In this document: positions 42,932-51,897 of the stretch, piece by piece
How positions within the stretch are numbered: the first letter of the stretch is position 1
How the letters are laid out: the number at the start of each line of letters is the position of its first letter
Source of the DNA: Anaerolineales bacterium
GTDB taxonomy: Bacteria > Chloroflexota > Anaerolineae > Anaerolineales > Villigracilaceae
NCBI GenBank assembly: GCA_020634895.1
Contig: JACKAV010000013.1
Location: 1-59,383, forward strand
Direction: 5' to 3'
DNA: 59,383 bases
Program-made: the position numbers and the translations under genes
The notes under the pieces: model-generated
What the model was told of the DNA's origin: nothing
What the model saw: only the letters and a program-made list of their open reading frames with translations
The model's database searches: none

Positions 42932-45841
42932 CTACGCAACCTTCGAGATTTTCAATCCGGCGCTTGAACCTTCCAAAGCAGATTGCGAACCGACTACCAC
43001 CATCGCGTCGGATTGTGCTACTTTCTCGAGCACCTCACCAAAGGCAATGAAATCTTCGCCGTTTGTTGAAAGTATTTCATCGCGATATTTCTGGCGCATG
43101 ACATCGTCGCGCCCGGTGATGTAACGCACCATTGACGTATACCCTTTGGCGTCTGGTAGTTGATACGAGTCCAAGTCACCGATCGCGGCGATGATGGCTT
43201 TCTTCAGTTCGTTGTCGTTCAGGCGGGAGCCATCCAGCGTTTTCAAGAAGTCTGCGGCTTTGTCGTAATTTGCGAGAGTACTATCCACATTCGGGTCGCG
43301 ATAGGAGACGAAGCTAAAAACACCAGTCGCATCATCGAATACTGAGAACGCGCCGTATGCTCCGCCTTGCACGCGGATCTTCTCCCAAAGATACGCCATA
43401 CGCAGGTAGCCTGTGATTACATCAGACGAACCATCCAGTTCGTAGCCGTGGTCGTATAAGTTTGCGCCTTTCGCCACATAATTGACCTGAGCAGGAATTG
43501 ATAGTCCTTCTTTTTGCGCTGCAGGCTCAAAGGTGAATGGTGTAAATTGAACATCCTTCACGGGCATGGCGAAGATGAAATTTTCCAAATGCGGTTGGAA
43601 GGTTTTCCAATTCTCGGCATCAAGCGTTACGTTACATAAAAGTGCCTTGCTGTTGATCAACGTCTCACGCATGGTCTCAAGTTTTTTCAGCACGTTCGAC
43701 CATTTTTTATCGATCTCGGTTGCCAGTTCGCGCAGCGCAAAAAGATAACCGATGCCGCTCATCTCATCTGCTATTCGACCAGCACCGCCAAACTGCGCGC
43801 GCAGGCGTGTGTTCGCAAAGCGATGTCCTGCAGGTGTCAGCGCGGATTCCAAACCCGCTTTTTCTTCCATCACGATCTGCTTGAGACGTTCCTTGTTGTC
43901 CAACTTTACGGTGAGAAGGACATCACGCAGGATGTCCAGCATCTCGTTGGCTTGACTCATCGTGGATTTGCCGCGGATGGTCAAGTACGCGCGGCTCTCT
44001 CTGGACCTGTGAACGGTCGTGGTCATCGAGCCGCCGTGGATTCCGCCGGTACTTTTTCCGATCCGCTGCGAGAGTTTGACGTAATCTTCGGTTTCGGTGC
44101 CCACTTCGAACAGTGCGCGCGCGAAGACTTCCGTCAGCGGGATGAGTTCCTGCGGCATGGCGCGCATGTCAAAGGCGAGGTCAAGATAGACGATGCCGTT
44201 GGTGAAGATGTCGTGATACAGAACTTTTGAGTCCTGTACTTGAATCTCTTCAATGGGAATTGTGCGGACTTCCTTGTCTAAATCTTCCAAATCCAACACG
44301 GGGAGTTTTGCGAGGTCTTTAGCGGAGTCGGGAGTCTCCTGACGGATTTTTAATTTTTCGGTGTTTTCGACATGCTTGCGGATGTCGTCGTCGCTCATGA
44401 TCTCTCTGGCAGAATCAAGCCGCGCCTTTTCCTCCGCTTCGAGGCGCTGAGCCAGTTCCGGGTCCGGTTTGAGGCGGACAGTCGTCCTGTGATTATTTTC
44501 CAATAAATACGTCTGGATCATCTTCTCAAAGTAGCGTGTATCGTTGGCGAGATGATTCTTGATGTCGTTGAGCGGGGCTTCGAAGGCGAGAAGTTTGAAG
44601 GCGTCGTCATCATAAAGCCAGGTGCTGAGGGAACGCAGCATAAGTGCGATGCCGCGCGGGAAGGAGCCGGTGTTGTTTTCGCGCAGTGCGAATTCGGTGG
44701 TGTTGATGGATGCGGCGATGGTGTCGGGGTCGATGCCTTCGGTGACGAGTTTTTGCAATGTGTCCAGGATAAGTGTTTCGATCTTTTTTGCATTGCGCGC
44801 ACGGGTGCCTTTAAGACCGGTCGAGAAGATCATTTCGCGCATGTCGCTTTCGAGACCAAGCCCGGCGAGGTCTTCGCCGAGACCAGAGTCTGTGAGCGCT
44901 TTTTTGAGCGGAGAAGCAGGCGTGCCGATAAGGGCATGCGCAAGGATGTGGAGGCTCAATGCCAGTACCGGATCGGACGCGTCAGGGAGCTTCCAGTTGA
45001 CGGTGAGGTAATGTTTGTTGTTGAGGTCTTCGCCTTCACTGGCAGAATAAACCGCTTCGACTTTCTTCGGCTTTTTAAACGGCTTGGCGAGCGGCACAAC
45101 CGATTTAACTTTTTTCTTTTTGAACGGCTTGAGATATTCTTCCATCAATTTGAGGCGTTTTTCCGGGTCGTCGTTGCCGTAGAAGAAAATGAACGAGTTG
45201 GACGGGTGATAATACGTCTCCCAGAATCCGCGGAAGTTTTCGTAGGTGAGGTTTGGAATCTGCGCCGGGTCTCCGCCGGAGTCTACGCCGTAGATGTGCC
45301 GGGGAAATAGAGTTTCGATGATGACCTTCGCCAGATAATTATCGGGCGAAGAATATGCGCCTTTCATCTCGTTGAAAACCACACCTTTATATGTCAGCGG
45401 CGCGGACGGGTCTTCGATCTCGTAATGCCAGCCTTCCTGCATCAAAGTCTGCTCGCTGATGAGGGGATGAAGGACTGCATCAACATAAACATCGATGAGG
45501 TTGTAAAAATCCTTTTCGTTCTGGCTGGCAACGGGATAGCAGGTTTTATCCGGGAAGGTGAAGGCGTTGACGAAAGTCGCCAGCGAACCTTTGAGGATTT
45601 CCACAAAAGGTTCCTTGACCGGATATTTTTCCGAGCCGTTCAAAACGGAATGTTCGAGGATGTGCGCCACACCAGTCGAATCCTTTGGCGTGGTACGGAA
45701 GTTAATGCTGAAAACTTTGTTCTCATCGTCGTTGATGACCGAGAGCAGGCGCGCACCTGTGCGTTTATGTTCATATAACTGCACAAGCGAGTTGATCTCG
45801 GGGATTTGCTGTTCTTTAATAAGTGCAAATGATCTGGACAT
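42932..45841 (-). CDS. PreP-type M16C zinc metalloprotease
   Basis: 969 residues, the usual size of presequence-protease-like M16C enzymes, which fold as one chain of four alpha/beta domains closing on small peptides. The inverted zinc motif HILEH is at residues 60-64 (ligands H60 and H64, catalytic E63), with the third ligand expected in VVFNEMKGAYSS. A helical hinge (about 440-510) links the halves. The C-terminal half is inactive, as normal. No signal peptide, so it probably clears unstructured peptides in the cytoplasm. Its own terminator; ribosome site AAGGAA. Confidence 0.92.
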   Translation of the reverse strand: MSRSFALIKEQQIPEINSLVQLYEHKRTGARLLSVINDDENKVFSINFRTTPKDSTGVAHILEHSVLNGSEKYPVKEPFVEILKGSLATFVNAFTFPDKTCYPVASQNEKDFYNLIDVYVDAVLHPLISEQTLMQEGWHYEIEDPSAPLTYKGVVFNEMKGAYSSPDNYLAKVIIETLFPRHIYGVDSGGDPAQIPNLTYENFRGFWETYYHPSNSFIFFYGNDDPEKRLKLMEEYLKPFKKKKVKSVVPLAKPFKKPKKVEAVYSASEGEDLNNKHYLTVNWKLPDASDPVLALSLHILAHALIGTPASPLKKALTDSGLGEDLAGLGLESDMREMIFSTGLKGTRARNAKKIETLILDTLQKLVTEGIDPDTIAASINTTEFALRENNTGSFPRGIALMLRSLSTWLYDDDAFKLLAFEAPLNDIKNHLANDTRYFEKMIQTYLLENNHRTTVRLKPDPELAQRLEAEEKARLDSAREIMSDDDIRKHVENTEKLKIRQETPDSAKDLAKLPVLDLEDLDKEVRTIPIEEIQVQDSKVLYHDIFTNGIVYLDLAFDMRAMPQELIPLTEVFARALFEVGTETEDYVKLSQRIGKSTGGIHGGSMTTTVHRSRESRAYLTIRGKSTMSQANEMLDILRDVLLTVKLDNKERLKQIVMEEKAGLESALTPAGHRFANTRLRAQFGGAGRIADEMSGIGYLFALRELATEIDKKWSNVLKKLETMRETLINSKALLCNVTLDAENWKTFQPHLENFIFAMPVKDVQFTPFTFEPAAQKEGLSIPAQVNYVAKGANLYDHGYELDGSSDVITGYLRMAYLWEKIRVQGGAYGAFSVFDDATGVFSFVSYRDPNVDSTLANYDKAADFLKTLDGSRLNDNELKKAIIAAIGDLDSYQLPDAKGYTSMVRYITGRDDVMRQKYRDEILSTNGEDFIAFGEVLEKVAQSDAMVVVGSQSALEGSSAGLKISKVA

Positions 45842-45874
45842 GGTATTCCTTTATTGATTGTATGGGCGTGCGTT

Positions 45875-47467
45875 TTAAGATTCTACTTCTTCTGTGTTTT
45901 TCTGGAAGATGTTTTCGAGGTCTTGAATATCATCCCAGGATATTTCCGGCAATTGCAGGGCGTTGTCGATGCGACCGACCAATTCCGAATAGACTTCCTC
46001 GTTGATGGATTTATCTGCCAGCAGTTCGCCGATGACGATCCGCTGCCGGTGCAGGAACTCGCGCCAGGCGGCATCCAACTCTTCCGCCTCCGCCTGCGGA
46101 TACTTTTTCACCATATCGCGCAGGTCTTTGGTCAGCTTTTTTGTGTATGGATCCACCGCGTTGTTGATAACATCCCAAACATGGCGGGACATCATCCCCT
46201 GTTTCTGGACCTTTTCGAGGCTGACAAAGCTCGTCCGTGTGGACGATGCCAACGCGCGGACATAATCATACTCGTCGCGTCCTTGCCGTGGAATGACGAC
46301 CTTTAACTTCTTGATTATGAAATCCATGCTTGTTCCCTGAACGAGCATGGTAAAGAGCACCAATCCGAAGACCATGGCGAGAAGTTGTTTCCCAACACCG
46401 CCTTCAAGCGTATTGGATATTCCAAGCACAAGCGACAGAGAGATCGCCCCGCGCAATCCGCCCCAGAAGATCACATGTTTCCAACTATTCGAAATGGACT
46501 TGAACGGCAGCATCAATCCATAAGCGACGATCAATCGTGAGACCAACGCGGCAAGGATACCCCACAGGATGTATTGCCAATTATTGGTGATCAGCGTGGC
46601 ATCTGCAACCAACCCGATCAACAGAAAAACGAACGAGTTGGCGATGAACGACATGAACTCCCAGAAGTTGAACACCACGATGCGCGTGGTGGGAGACATG
46701 CCGCGCGGACCGATATTCCCATTGACCAGCCCGGCGGCGACGACTGCCAAAACTCCGCTCACATGAACGGATTCCGCCAGCACGAATGCGCCATACGCAA
46801 GAATGAACGTCACTGCTGTCTCAATGGAATAATCGTTAATGCGCAGGATGACAAGTGAAGCAAGGATGCCGAGCACCAATCCAATTGAAATGCCCACACC
46901 AGCACTGATGATAAATTCGGCGATCCCATCACGGAGGCTGAAGGAACTGGTGACAGCCGCTGCAACTGCAATGTTGAATATGACGATGGCAGTGCCGTCA
47001 TTTAGAAGACTTTCGCCTTCAAGTAATACTTGCAGGCGTTTTGGCACGCCGAGCGATTTGAATAGCGCGATCACAGCCACCGGGTCTGTCGCTGCGACGA
47101 TGGAGCCGAAAACGATGGCGTATTGGATTGGCATATCCGTTCCCCACGCAACGATACCGCCGACAAGGAAAGTCGTTATCAAAACTCCAGCGATCGCCAA
47201 AACAAGGATCGGCGTCATATTTCGCCGCAGGTCGTTGATGGGCAGGTGGAACGCCGCCTCAAAAACGATGGGCGGAACGAAGATTCCCAGTATCAGATCC
47301 GAACCAACATCGATCTGCGATTCTTTGAACAGGATCGCCAGAACAACACCAACGACCACAAGCCCCACTGTGTAGGGCATTCGTAAGCGGCGCGCAAGGA
47401 TACCGACAAAGATCGCTATTAATAAAAGCGTAACCGCATATTCCTCGATGATAAAAATCTCGGGCAT
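45875..47467 (-). CDS. CPA1-family Na+/H+ antiporter
   Basis: 530 residues: about 12-13 membrane helices (1-395), then a cytoplasmic helical tail (395-530). Hallmarks of CPA1 exchangers are VPPIVFEAAFHL, the ion-binding ATDPVAVIALF, LEGESLLNDGTAIVIF and WGGLRGAISLSLVLG. It exchanges Na+ or K+ for H+ at the inner membrane for pH and salt control. The ATG follows the stop of the methyltransferase gene with no gap (TAAATG), so the two are translationally coupled. Confidence 0.93.
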   Translation of the reverse strand: MPEIFIIEEYAVTLLLIAIFVGILARRLRMPYTVGLVVVGVVLAILFKESQIDVGSDLILGIFVPPIVFEAAFHLPINDLRRNMTPILVLAIAGVLITTFLVGGIVAWGTDMPIQYAIVFGSIVAATDPVAVIALFKSLGVPKRLQVLLEGESLLNDGTAIVIFNIAVAAAVTSSFSLRDGIAEFIISAGVGISIGLVLGILASLVILRINDYSIETAVTFILAYGAFVLAESVHVSGVLAVVAAGLVNGNIGPRGMSPTTRIVVFNFWEFMSFIANSFVFLLIGLVADATLITNNWQYILWGILAALVSRLIVAYGLMLPFKSISNSWKHVIFWGGLRGAISLSLVLGISNTLEGGVGKQLLAMVFGLVLFTMLVQGTSMDFIIKKLKVVIPRQGRDEYDYVRALASSTRTSFVSLEKVQKQGMMSRHVWDVINNAVDPYTKKLTKDLRDMVKKYPQAEAEELDAAWREFLHRQRIVIGELLADKSINEEVYSELVGRIDNALQLPEISWDDIQDLENIFQKNTEEVES

Positions 47468-48541
47468 TTATTTCTCCATTATGCTGCGTAATTGCTCCCG
47501 AAGCGTATTGATCGAAAGTTTCTCTCCGCCTTTTTTATAATACCAAACTTCCCATCCGTTCACGGGCGCGCCGTCGAGCAGCGAACGGGCAACAGTGTGG
47601 ATCGACCCAGTGACCTTTCCGCATTGGATGTGTCCATTGGATAGGATCTTTGCCTGCTTGCCGTTCTTTTGGAAGTAAAGGGATTCGCCCGCCTTAAGCA
47701 GACCGTTCTCCAGCAGCGCCCCAAACGGGACCCGGGGCTGGTTCCGCCTCTCAGACAGTTCCAACGCCTCGGCAGGAAGTTGCTCAACCGCATCGATCCG
47801 TTTTTGAGCAGCCTTGATATATTTCTTTTCACGTTCAACGCCGATGAATTTACGTCCCAGTTTTTTTGCAACTGCGCCTGTCGTGCCGCTGCCAAAGAAC
47901 GGGTCGAGGACTATATCTCCGGGGTTGGTGCTTGAGAGGAGAATCCGGTAGAGGAGGGCTTCCGGTTTCTGGGTGGGGTGAGCCTTTGTCCCGTTGGTTT
48001 TGAGGCGTTCTTTTCCCGTCACCAATGGGATCAGCCAATCACTGCGCATTTGCAGGTCGTCGTTCAGGGCTTTCATCGCATTGTGGTTGAAGGTGTATTT
48101 CGCGCCTTTTTCCTTTTGCGCCCAAAGCATGGTTTCGTGTGCGTTGGTAAACCGCACGCCGCGGAAGTTCGGCATGGGGTTGGTTTTCAGCCAGACCACA
48201 TCATTGAGAATCCAAAACCCTATGTCTTGCATCACCGCGCCAACGCGGTAAATGTTGTGATATGACCCGATGACCCAAATTGTGCCTGTATCCTTCAAAG
48301 CCCGCTTAGCTGCGCGTAGCCAATTGGAGGTAAATTCATCGTATTTTGAGAAGCTGGAGAATTTATCCCAGTTGTCGTCCACTGCGTCCACTTTGCTGAG
48401 GTTGGGGCGGTAGAGGTCGTTTTGCAGTTGCAGGTTGTATGGCGGGTCGGCAAAGACCAGGTCCACAGACTTTTCGGGCAGGGAGTTGAGTATTTCGACG
48501 CAATCACCTTGCAGGATTTGGTTGAGGGGGAGAGTGGGCAC
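47468..48541 (-). CDS. CcrM/HinfI-like adenine-N6 DNA methyltransferase (likely GANTC)
   Basis: 357 residues, beta-class order: catalytic DPPY (residues 32-35) first, SAM-binding DPFFGSGTTGAVAKKLGRKFIG later. The stretch after DPPY (SKVDAVDDNWDKF), WVIGSYHNIYRVG, NPMPNFRGVRF, NAHETMLWA, QMRSDWLIP and AHPTQKPEALLYRILL match CcrM of Caulobacter almost motif by motif. The C-terminal part (about 270-357, PRVPFGALLENGLLKAGESLYF...NGWEVWYYK) is the extra RAMA-type domain needed for DNA recognition in CcrM. So GANTC is the likely site. No restriction enzyme is nearby; it is coupled to an antiporter gene instead, so it may be a solitary regulatory methylase. Confidence 0.92.
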   Translation of the reverse strand: MPTLPLNQILQGDCVEILNSLPEKSVDLVFADPPYNLQLQNDLYRPNLSKVDAVDDNWDKFSSFSKYDEFTSNWLRAAKRALKDTGTIWVIGSYHNIYRVGAVMQDIGFWILNDVVWLKTNPMPNFRGVRFTNAHETMLWAQKEKGAKYTFNHNAMKALNDDLQMRSDWLIPLVTGKERLKTNGTKAHPTQKPEALLYRILLSSTNPGDIVLDPFFGSGTTGAVAKKLGRKFIGVEREKKYIKAAQKRIDAVEQLPAEALELSERRNQPRVPFGALLENGLLKAGESLYFQKNGKQAKILSNGHIQCGKVTGSIHTVARSLLDGAPVNGWEVWYYKKGGEKLSINTLREQLRSIMEK

Positions 48542-48630
48542 GGCGAAATTATACCCTTCCCGGAGTCACGTTTAAAGGGTGCAGACGTAAAAGGAGTGTC
48601 TACATTCGGAAGTAATTTTGTGATGATTCA

Positions 48631-48700
48631 CCATAGAGAACACAGAGTTCACGGAGAAAACAGAGGTGAATCTCTGTACCCTCCGTGTGCTCGGCGGTGA
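48631..48700. repeat. Intergenic repeat of the 'CACAGAG...CACGGAG' type
   Basis: A loose palindrome between the methyltransferase start and the TIR-KAP terminator. The left arm has AACACAGAGTTCACGGAG and the right arm CCTCCGTGTGCTCGGCGG. Related tracts lie at 16262-16365, 53338-53396 and 57166-57302. Confidence 0.6.
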
Positions 48701-48723
48701 AGAAATCCTTGATCTTCTGTGAT

Positions 48724-48760
48724 GTAAAAAATAAACCCAGCTTTTCGGCTGGGTTTATTT
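48724..48760 (-). terminator. Terminator of the TIR-KAP gene
   Basis: A perfect 13-bp stem (48729-48741 with 48748-48760, loop of 6), T-rich on the minus-strand side, 13 bases after the stop codon. Confidence 0.88.
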
Positions 48761-48773
48761 GTGTATGAAATTT

Positions 48774-51230
48774 CTACGCTTCGAGGAACTTTTCTGCCAT
48801 ACGGGCTTTGTATTTCGTTATCTCCGAGCGGACTGCCGGATTCAAATTGAATGTCAGCGGATACAGCAGATAATAGATTTCCTGCGTTGTGAATACTGGG
48901 TCCTTTTGTATGAATTGGCGGAACGCAATCGGGTCTGAGTCGATCAGCATCAATTCATCCATCTCATCGGCGTAGATGTTGTCCTTGACTTTTTGATAGA
49001 TGTCTTGAATGTTCGAACTCTTGTTTTGACTTAGTTTGCCTTTAAGCGAAAAATCGTTCTCGACATGTTCGAGTATCCACGCCGTATGAAGGGGCCACTG
49101 CTCCGTCATAAGAATCCAGCGGATAACTTTGCGGTGTTCCTGAAAATTGGGCGGAAGCAGCAGGCGAACGAAGCGATAGATATTGACGATCCGTTTGATC
49201 TTGCGCGGATTCTCAACGATGTCATCCACACATTCTTTCAAGGCTTCGCGTTCGGGCTTGGTGAAGGTCACAGGGACGGCTTCTGTTTGGATTTGAGGAG
49301 CAGGCTCTTCGGGAGTCTGTGAGGCGGGTTTTTCCTGTGGAGGTGTTGGAGGCGCTTCAGCTTTTTTCTCTTGAGTGGGCAGAACCTTCTCTTTGTCCAC
49401 ATCGTCTTCGAAGTGGAATTTGGATTCGACCAGATCCTTTTCCGCTTTTGTCCATATCAGGGATTCGATGTAGTTGCCGATATCCTTTCGGTTTGAGAAC
49501 GGGATGACGAATGGCATTTGCACGATCTTGTCGAGATATTCGTAGCCGTTGATGCCGGCTTTTACCAGAACGCTGCCGTAGTGCTCCTCCACAGCGCGGA
49601 CAATGACGCGCGCGTCGATGCCTAAAAAGATGACGAAGGGTGAGCCGTCACGGTCGGCGAGCAGAAGCATGATCGCCTGCAAAACTTCCACGGCTTTGCG
49701 GTGTTCGCAGCGGTCAAGGTCGTCGATAAAAAGGACGATGCGTGTTTGTCTCTTTTTGTTTCTGTTCTCGAGCATCTGGCTGATAAAGCCGATTTCCGAT
49801 TTGATATCCGCCATGATGCCGATCTTGTCGCGGAAATCTGGCTTGGATGCGAGCTTCTGTAAATTGAGGGCTTGCGACATGAATAACGTGTCGCCGAATT
49901 CGCGCAGCGCTGTCCACAATGTTGGCAGGGTTGCCAGCAGCGATCCACCGACAATGGATACGCCAACGGCTTTCAGCGCCAGGCTCGCCGCTTCCCAGCT
50001 TGCCTGTATTTTGTCGAAACCGATCAGCAGGCTGATGATCAAACCTGGGATGGCGTAGAACAAAAATACGTTAAGCGCCTTGGGGAACAAACGCCTAATC
50101 GCTTTCATCAAGCGATTGGCTTGCATGCGAAGCCCAAAATACTTTTCGACTTCCTTGTAGAGATGTGTGACCAGGCTGGCCCAAAGATGTTCGCTTCCGG
50201 AATAAACCCAAGCGTTGAATTCGATTACGATGGTTTCGATGCCGCTGTCTTTTTTGCGGAACATGTTTTTGATCGTATCGAACAACTTACCAGGACGCGT
50301 CGGCTTTTTGATCGCATCTGCCTTTGCGAGCGACTCTTTGATCTTTTTCATCAGGAAGGATTTTCCGGAACCCCATTGCCCGTAAATCCCGATCGTGATG
50401 GGTGTTTTGGCTTCGGGGTTTTTGATGAGCGTTGCGAAGGCGTCTGCAAAGCGGGTGTAATTGAGTTGGTCCACGCCGTTGGGCTGATCGGTGCTGACAC
50501 TAAAAAGTTTGCCGACTTCCACCGGCATGGATGTCAATTCCGCGCTCGGCGGCGCTTCGGTTGTCTCAGCAGATTGCACCTGCTCTGTCTGGGCGGCATT
50601 TGTAAAACGAAGCCGGTCAAAGATGCTCTTGTTCGCTTCCTGACTTGCCAGTAGATATTCACGTTGAAGTTGGGTGAGCTGCGGGGCTTTGCTTGAATTT
50701 TGTGTTACAGCTTGCTGGGTTGTTTCAAAGTCTGTTCCACGCAAAAGGTAGGATTTATCGCGGCTGTGGCGCTCCCATTCGAGCGCGCGTTGAAGCACGC
50801 GGGTATGCGTTTTTATCCATCCAAAGTCCGTTTGTATTGCCTCGATTAATTGTGGAAAAGATGATTCAAACTCACTTTCGTTACGGATATAGAGCCAGTT
50901 CGTGCTTGCGATGGATGTTGGTATTTCCTTGAAATTTATATCCTGGTGCAGAATGGGAATTAGGCGCTTGTTGAGCCGTTCCGCCATTTCGAGCTCTTGC
51001 AGCACCACTTGCGATTTGAGCGAATTCGGGCTGATGATAAAGATATACGCATCGCATTCTTCAATGGCGTTTTGAACTTCCTCCATCCAATTGGAGGAAG
51101 GCGGCAGGTCCTCCCAATCCGCCCATACGTCAACACTCTTGCTTTTGAGGCGTTCTGTGAGTTGTTGGGCGAAAATTTTGTCTCTTCGGGAGTAACTGAT
51201 AAATACTTTAATGCTTCCACTTTCTGCCAT
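48774..51230 (-). CDS. TIR domain - KAP P-loop NTPase (candidate defence protein)
   Basis: 818 residues from the ATG at 51230; a GTG at 51236 is possible but leaves no room for the GAGGTG ribosome site. Residues 6-130 are a TIR domain (KVFISYSRRD, SNWMEEVQNAIEECDAYIFIISPNSLKSQ) with the probable catalytic Glu79 in VVLQELEMA. A linker (HTRVLQRALEWERHSRDKSYLLRG) known from TIR-NTPase and TIR-WD40 proteins follows. The KAP domain starts near 250: Walker A GQWGSGKS (284-291), then two membrane segments (about 385-445) inside the ATPase domain, and Walker B IVLFIDDLDRCE. A Pro-rich insert and a helical end follow. TIR domains of this type destroy NAD+ or make cyclic ADP-ribose signals on infection. 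A single-gene unit between two terminators. Confidence 0.9.
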   Translation of the reverse strand: MAESGSIKVFISYSRRDKIFAQQLTERLKSKSVDVWADWEDLPPSSNWMEEVQNAIEECDAYIFIISPNSLKSQVVLQELEMAERLNKRLIPILHQDINFKEIPTSIASTNWLYIRNESEFESSFPQLIEAIQTDFGWIKTHTRVLQRALEWERHSRDKSYLLRGTDFETTQQAVTQNSSKAPQLTQLQREYLLASQEANKSIFDRLRFTNAAQTEQVQSAETTEAPPSAELTSMPVEVGKLFSVSTDQPNGVDQLNYTRFADAFATLIKNPEAKTPITIGIYGQWGSGKSFLMKKIKESLAKADAIKKPTRPGKLFDTIKNMFRKKDSGIETIVIEFNAWVYSGSEHLWASLVTHLYKEVEKYFGLRMQANRLMKAIRRLFPKALNVFLFYAIPGLIISLLIGFDKIQASWEAASLALKAVGVSIVGGSLLATLPTLWTALREFGDTLFMSQALNLQKLASKPDFRDKIGIMADIKSEIGFISQMLENRNKKRQTRIVLFIDDLDRCEHRKAVEVLQAIMLLLADRDGSPFVIFLGIDARVIVRAVEEHYGSVLVKAGINGYEYLDKIVQMPFVIPFSNRKDIGNYIESLIWTKAEKDLVESKFHFEDDVDKEKVLPTQEKKAEAPPTPPQEKPASQTPEEPAPQIQTEAVPVTFTKPEREALKECVDDIVENPRKIKRIVNIYRFVRLLLPPNFQEHRKVIRWILMTEQWPLHTAWILEHVENDFSLKGKLSQNKSSNIQDIYQKVKDNIYADEMDELMLIDSDPIAFRQFIQKDPVFTTQEIYYLLYPLTFNLNPAVRSEITKYKARMAEKFLEA

Positions 51231-51291
51231 ATTCACCTCTCAGTAAAGTGCTTATTCTATTCTAAACACCATATTTTCGAATTAGTATCCC

Positions 51292-51339
51292 TGTTAAAAC
51301 AAAATGCTCCCATAAGATTGTTTTTCATGGGAGCATTTT
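51292..51339 (-). terminator. Terminator after the small-protein/FAD subunit operon
   Basis: A perfect 13-bp stem (51301-51313 with 51327-51339, loop of 13), followed on the minus strand by TTGTTTTAAC. It separates the FAD-subunit operon from the TIR-KAP gene. Confidence 0.85.
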
Positions 51340-51342
51340 TGA

Positions 51343-51621
51343 TCACTTGTAAATATCCTCTTCATCTTCCAAGGCAGGCGGAGGGGAACCTAGGTCGTAG
51401 TTCCAAATGCCGCTTTCTTTCATGGCTAATGCCACATCGTATGGTGTCGGTTTGTATGGATAGTTTTGCTTTTCCACAAAGTCAAGGATCAGCATGTGCG
51501 GCGGTTTTTCGACCTTGAAACTTTTCTGGACATGGTTAAGGAAGTATTTGGCGCTTTCGTTCGATATCTCGAAAATTCTTGCGATCTCTTCGAAAGCTTT
51601 GATTTTATCTTTGGGTGACAT
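51343..51621 (-). CDS. Small protein of unknown function
   Basis: 92 residues from the ATG at 51621, placed by AGAGA; the frame is open a further 21 codons that would overlap the gene before it. The N-terminal half is helical (KDKIKAFEEIARIFEISNESAKYFLNHVQKSF), the C-terminal third acidic and proline-containing (GSPPPALEDEEDIYK). No recognised domain or membrane helix. It follows the zinc-ribbon gene by 11 bases and is the last gene before the terminator. Confidence 0.65.
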   Translation of the reverse strand: MSPKDKIKAFEEIARIFEISNESAKYFLNHVQKSFKVEKPPHMLILDFVEKQNYPYKPTPYDVALAMKESGIWNYDLGSPPPALEDEEDIYK

Positions 51622-51632
51622 TGTCTCTCTTT

Positions 51633-51893
51633 CTAAACTTTTATGATCACGATCCCGCCGAAGTAGTGGTCGTCTGCGCGGCACTGGATCCCTTTTATGT
51701 AGCAGTCGTGACTGTCGTAGGCTTCGCCTGTGTCGGCGTATTTGGCTTCATAACCGCCCGAAATGGACTGGTTGTAAAAAGCCAAAGGGCGACCATCTTT
51801 TGACATGGCGAGTTTCGCACAATCACCGCAAACATATTTTGGATAGCGCTCCGAAGGGTGTACCTCTTTACCGCAAATGGGGCAGGTCTGCAT
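51633..51893 (-). CDS. Small zinc-ribbon protein
   Basis: 86 residues from the ATG at 51893, which follows the FAD-subunit stop by 4 bases. Residues 4-26 form a zinc ribbon (CPIC...CGDC, Cys 4, 7, 23, 26). The remainder (LAFYNQSISGGYEAKYADTGEAYDSHDCYIKGIQC, then HYFGGIVIIKV) looks like a small beta domain. No family recognised. The position suggests cotranscription with the molybdenum-hydroxylase FAD subunit, though a functional link is unproven. Confidence 0.7.
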   Translation of the reverse strand: MQTCPICGKEVHPSERYPKYVCGDCAKLAMSKDGRPLAFYNQSISGGYEAKYADTGEAYDSHDCYIKGIQCRADDHYFGGIVIIKV

Positions 51894-51897
51894 GCGG

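Noticed and set aside
44552..45310. Plus-strand open frame of about 250 codons inside the M16C protease gene
   Set aside because: Cys/Phe-rich composition, no start signal and fully within a well-supported protease.
47468..51230. Methyltransferase plus TIR-KAP as one restriction or BREX-like defence island
   Set aside because: The methyltransferase is coupled to an antiporter and a repeat and a terminator separate it from the TIR-KAP gene; no nuclease or other BREX/DISARM gene is present.
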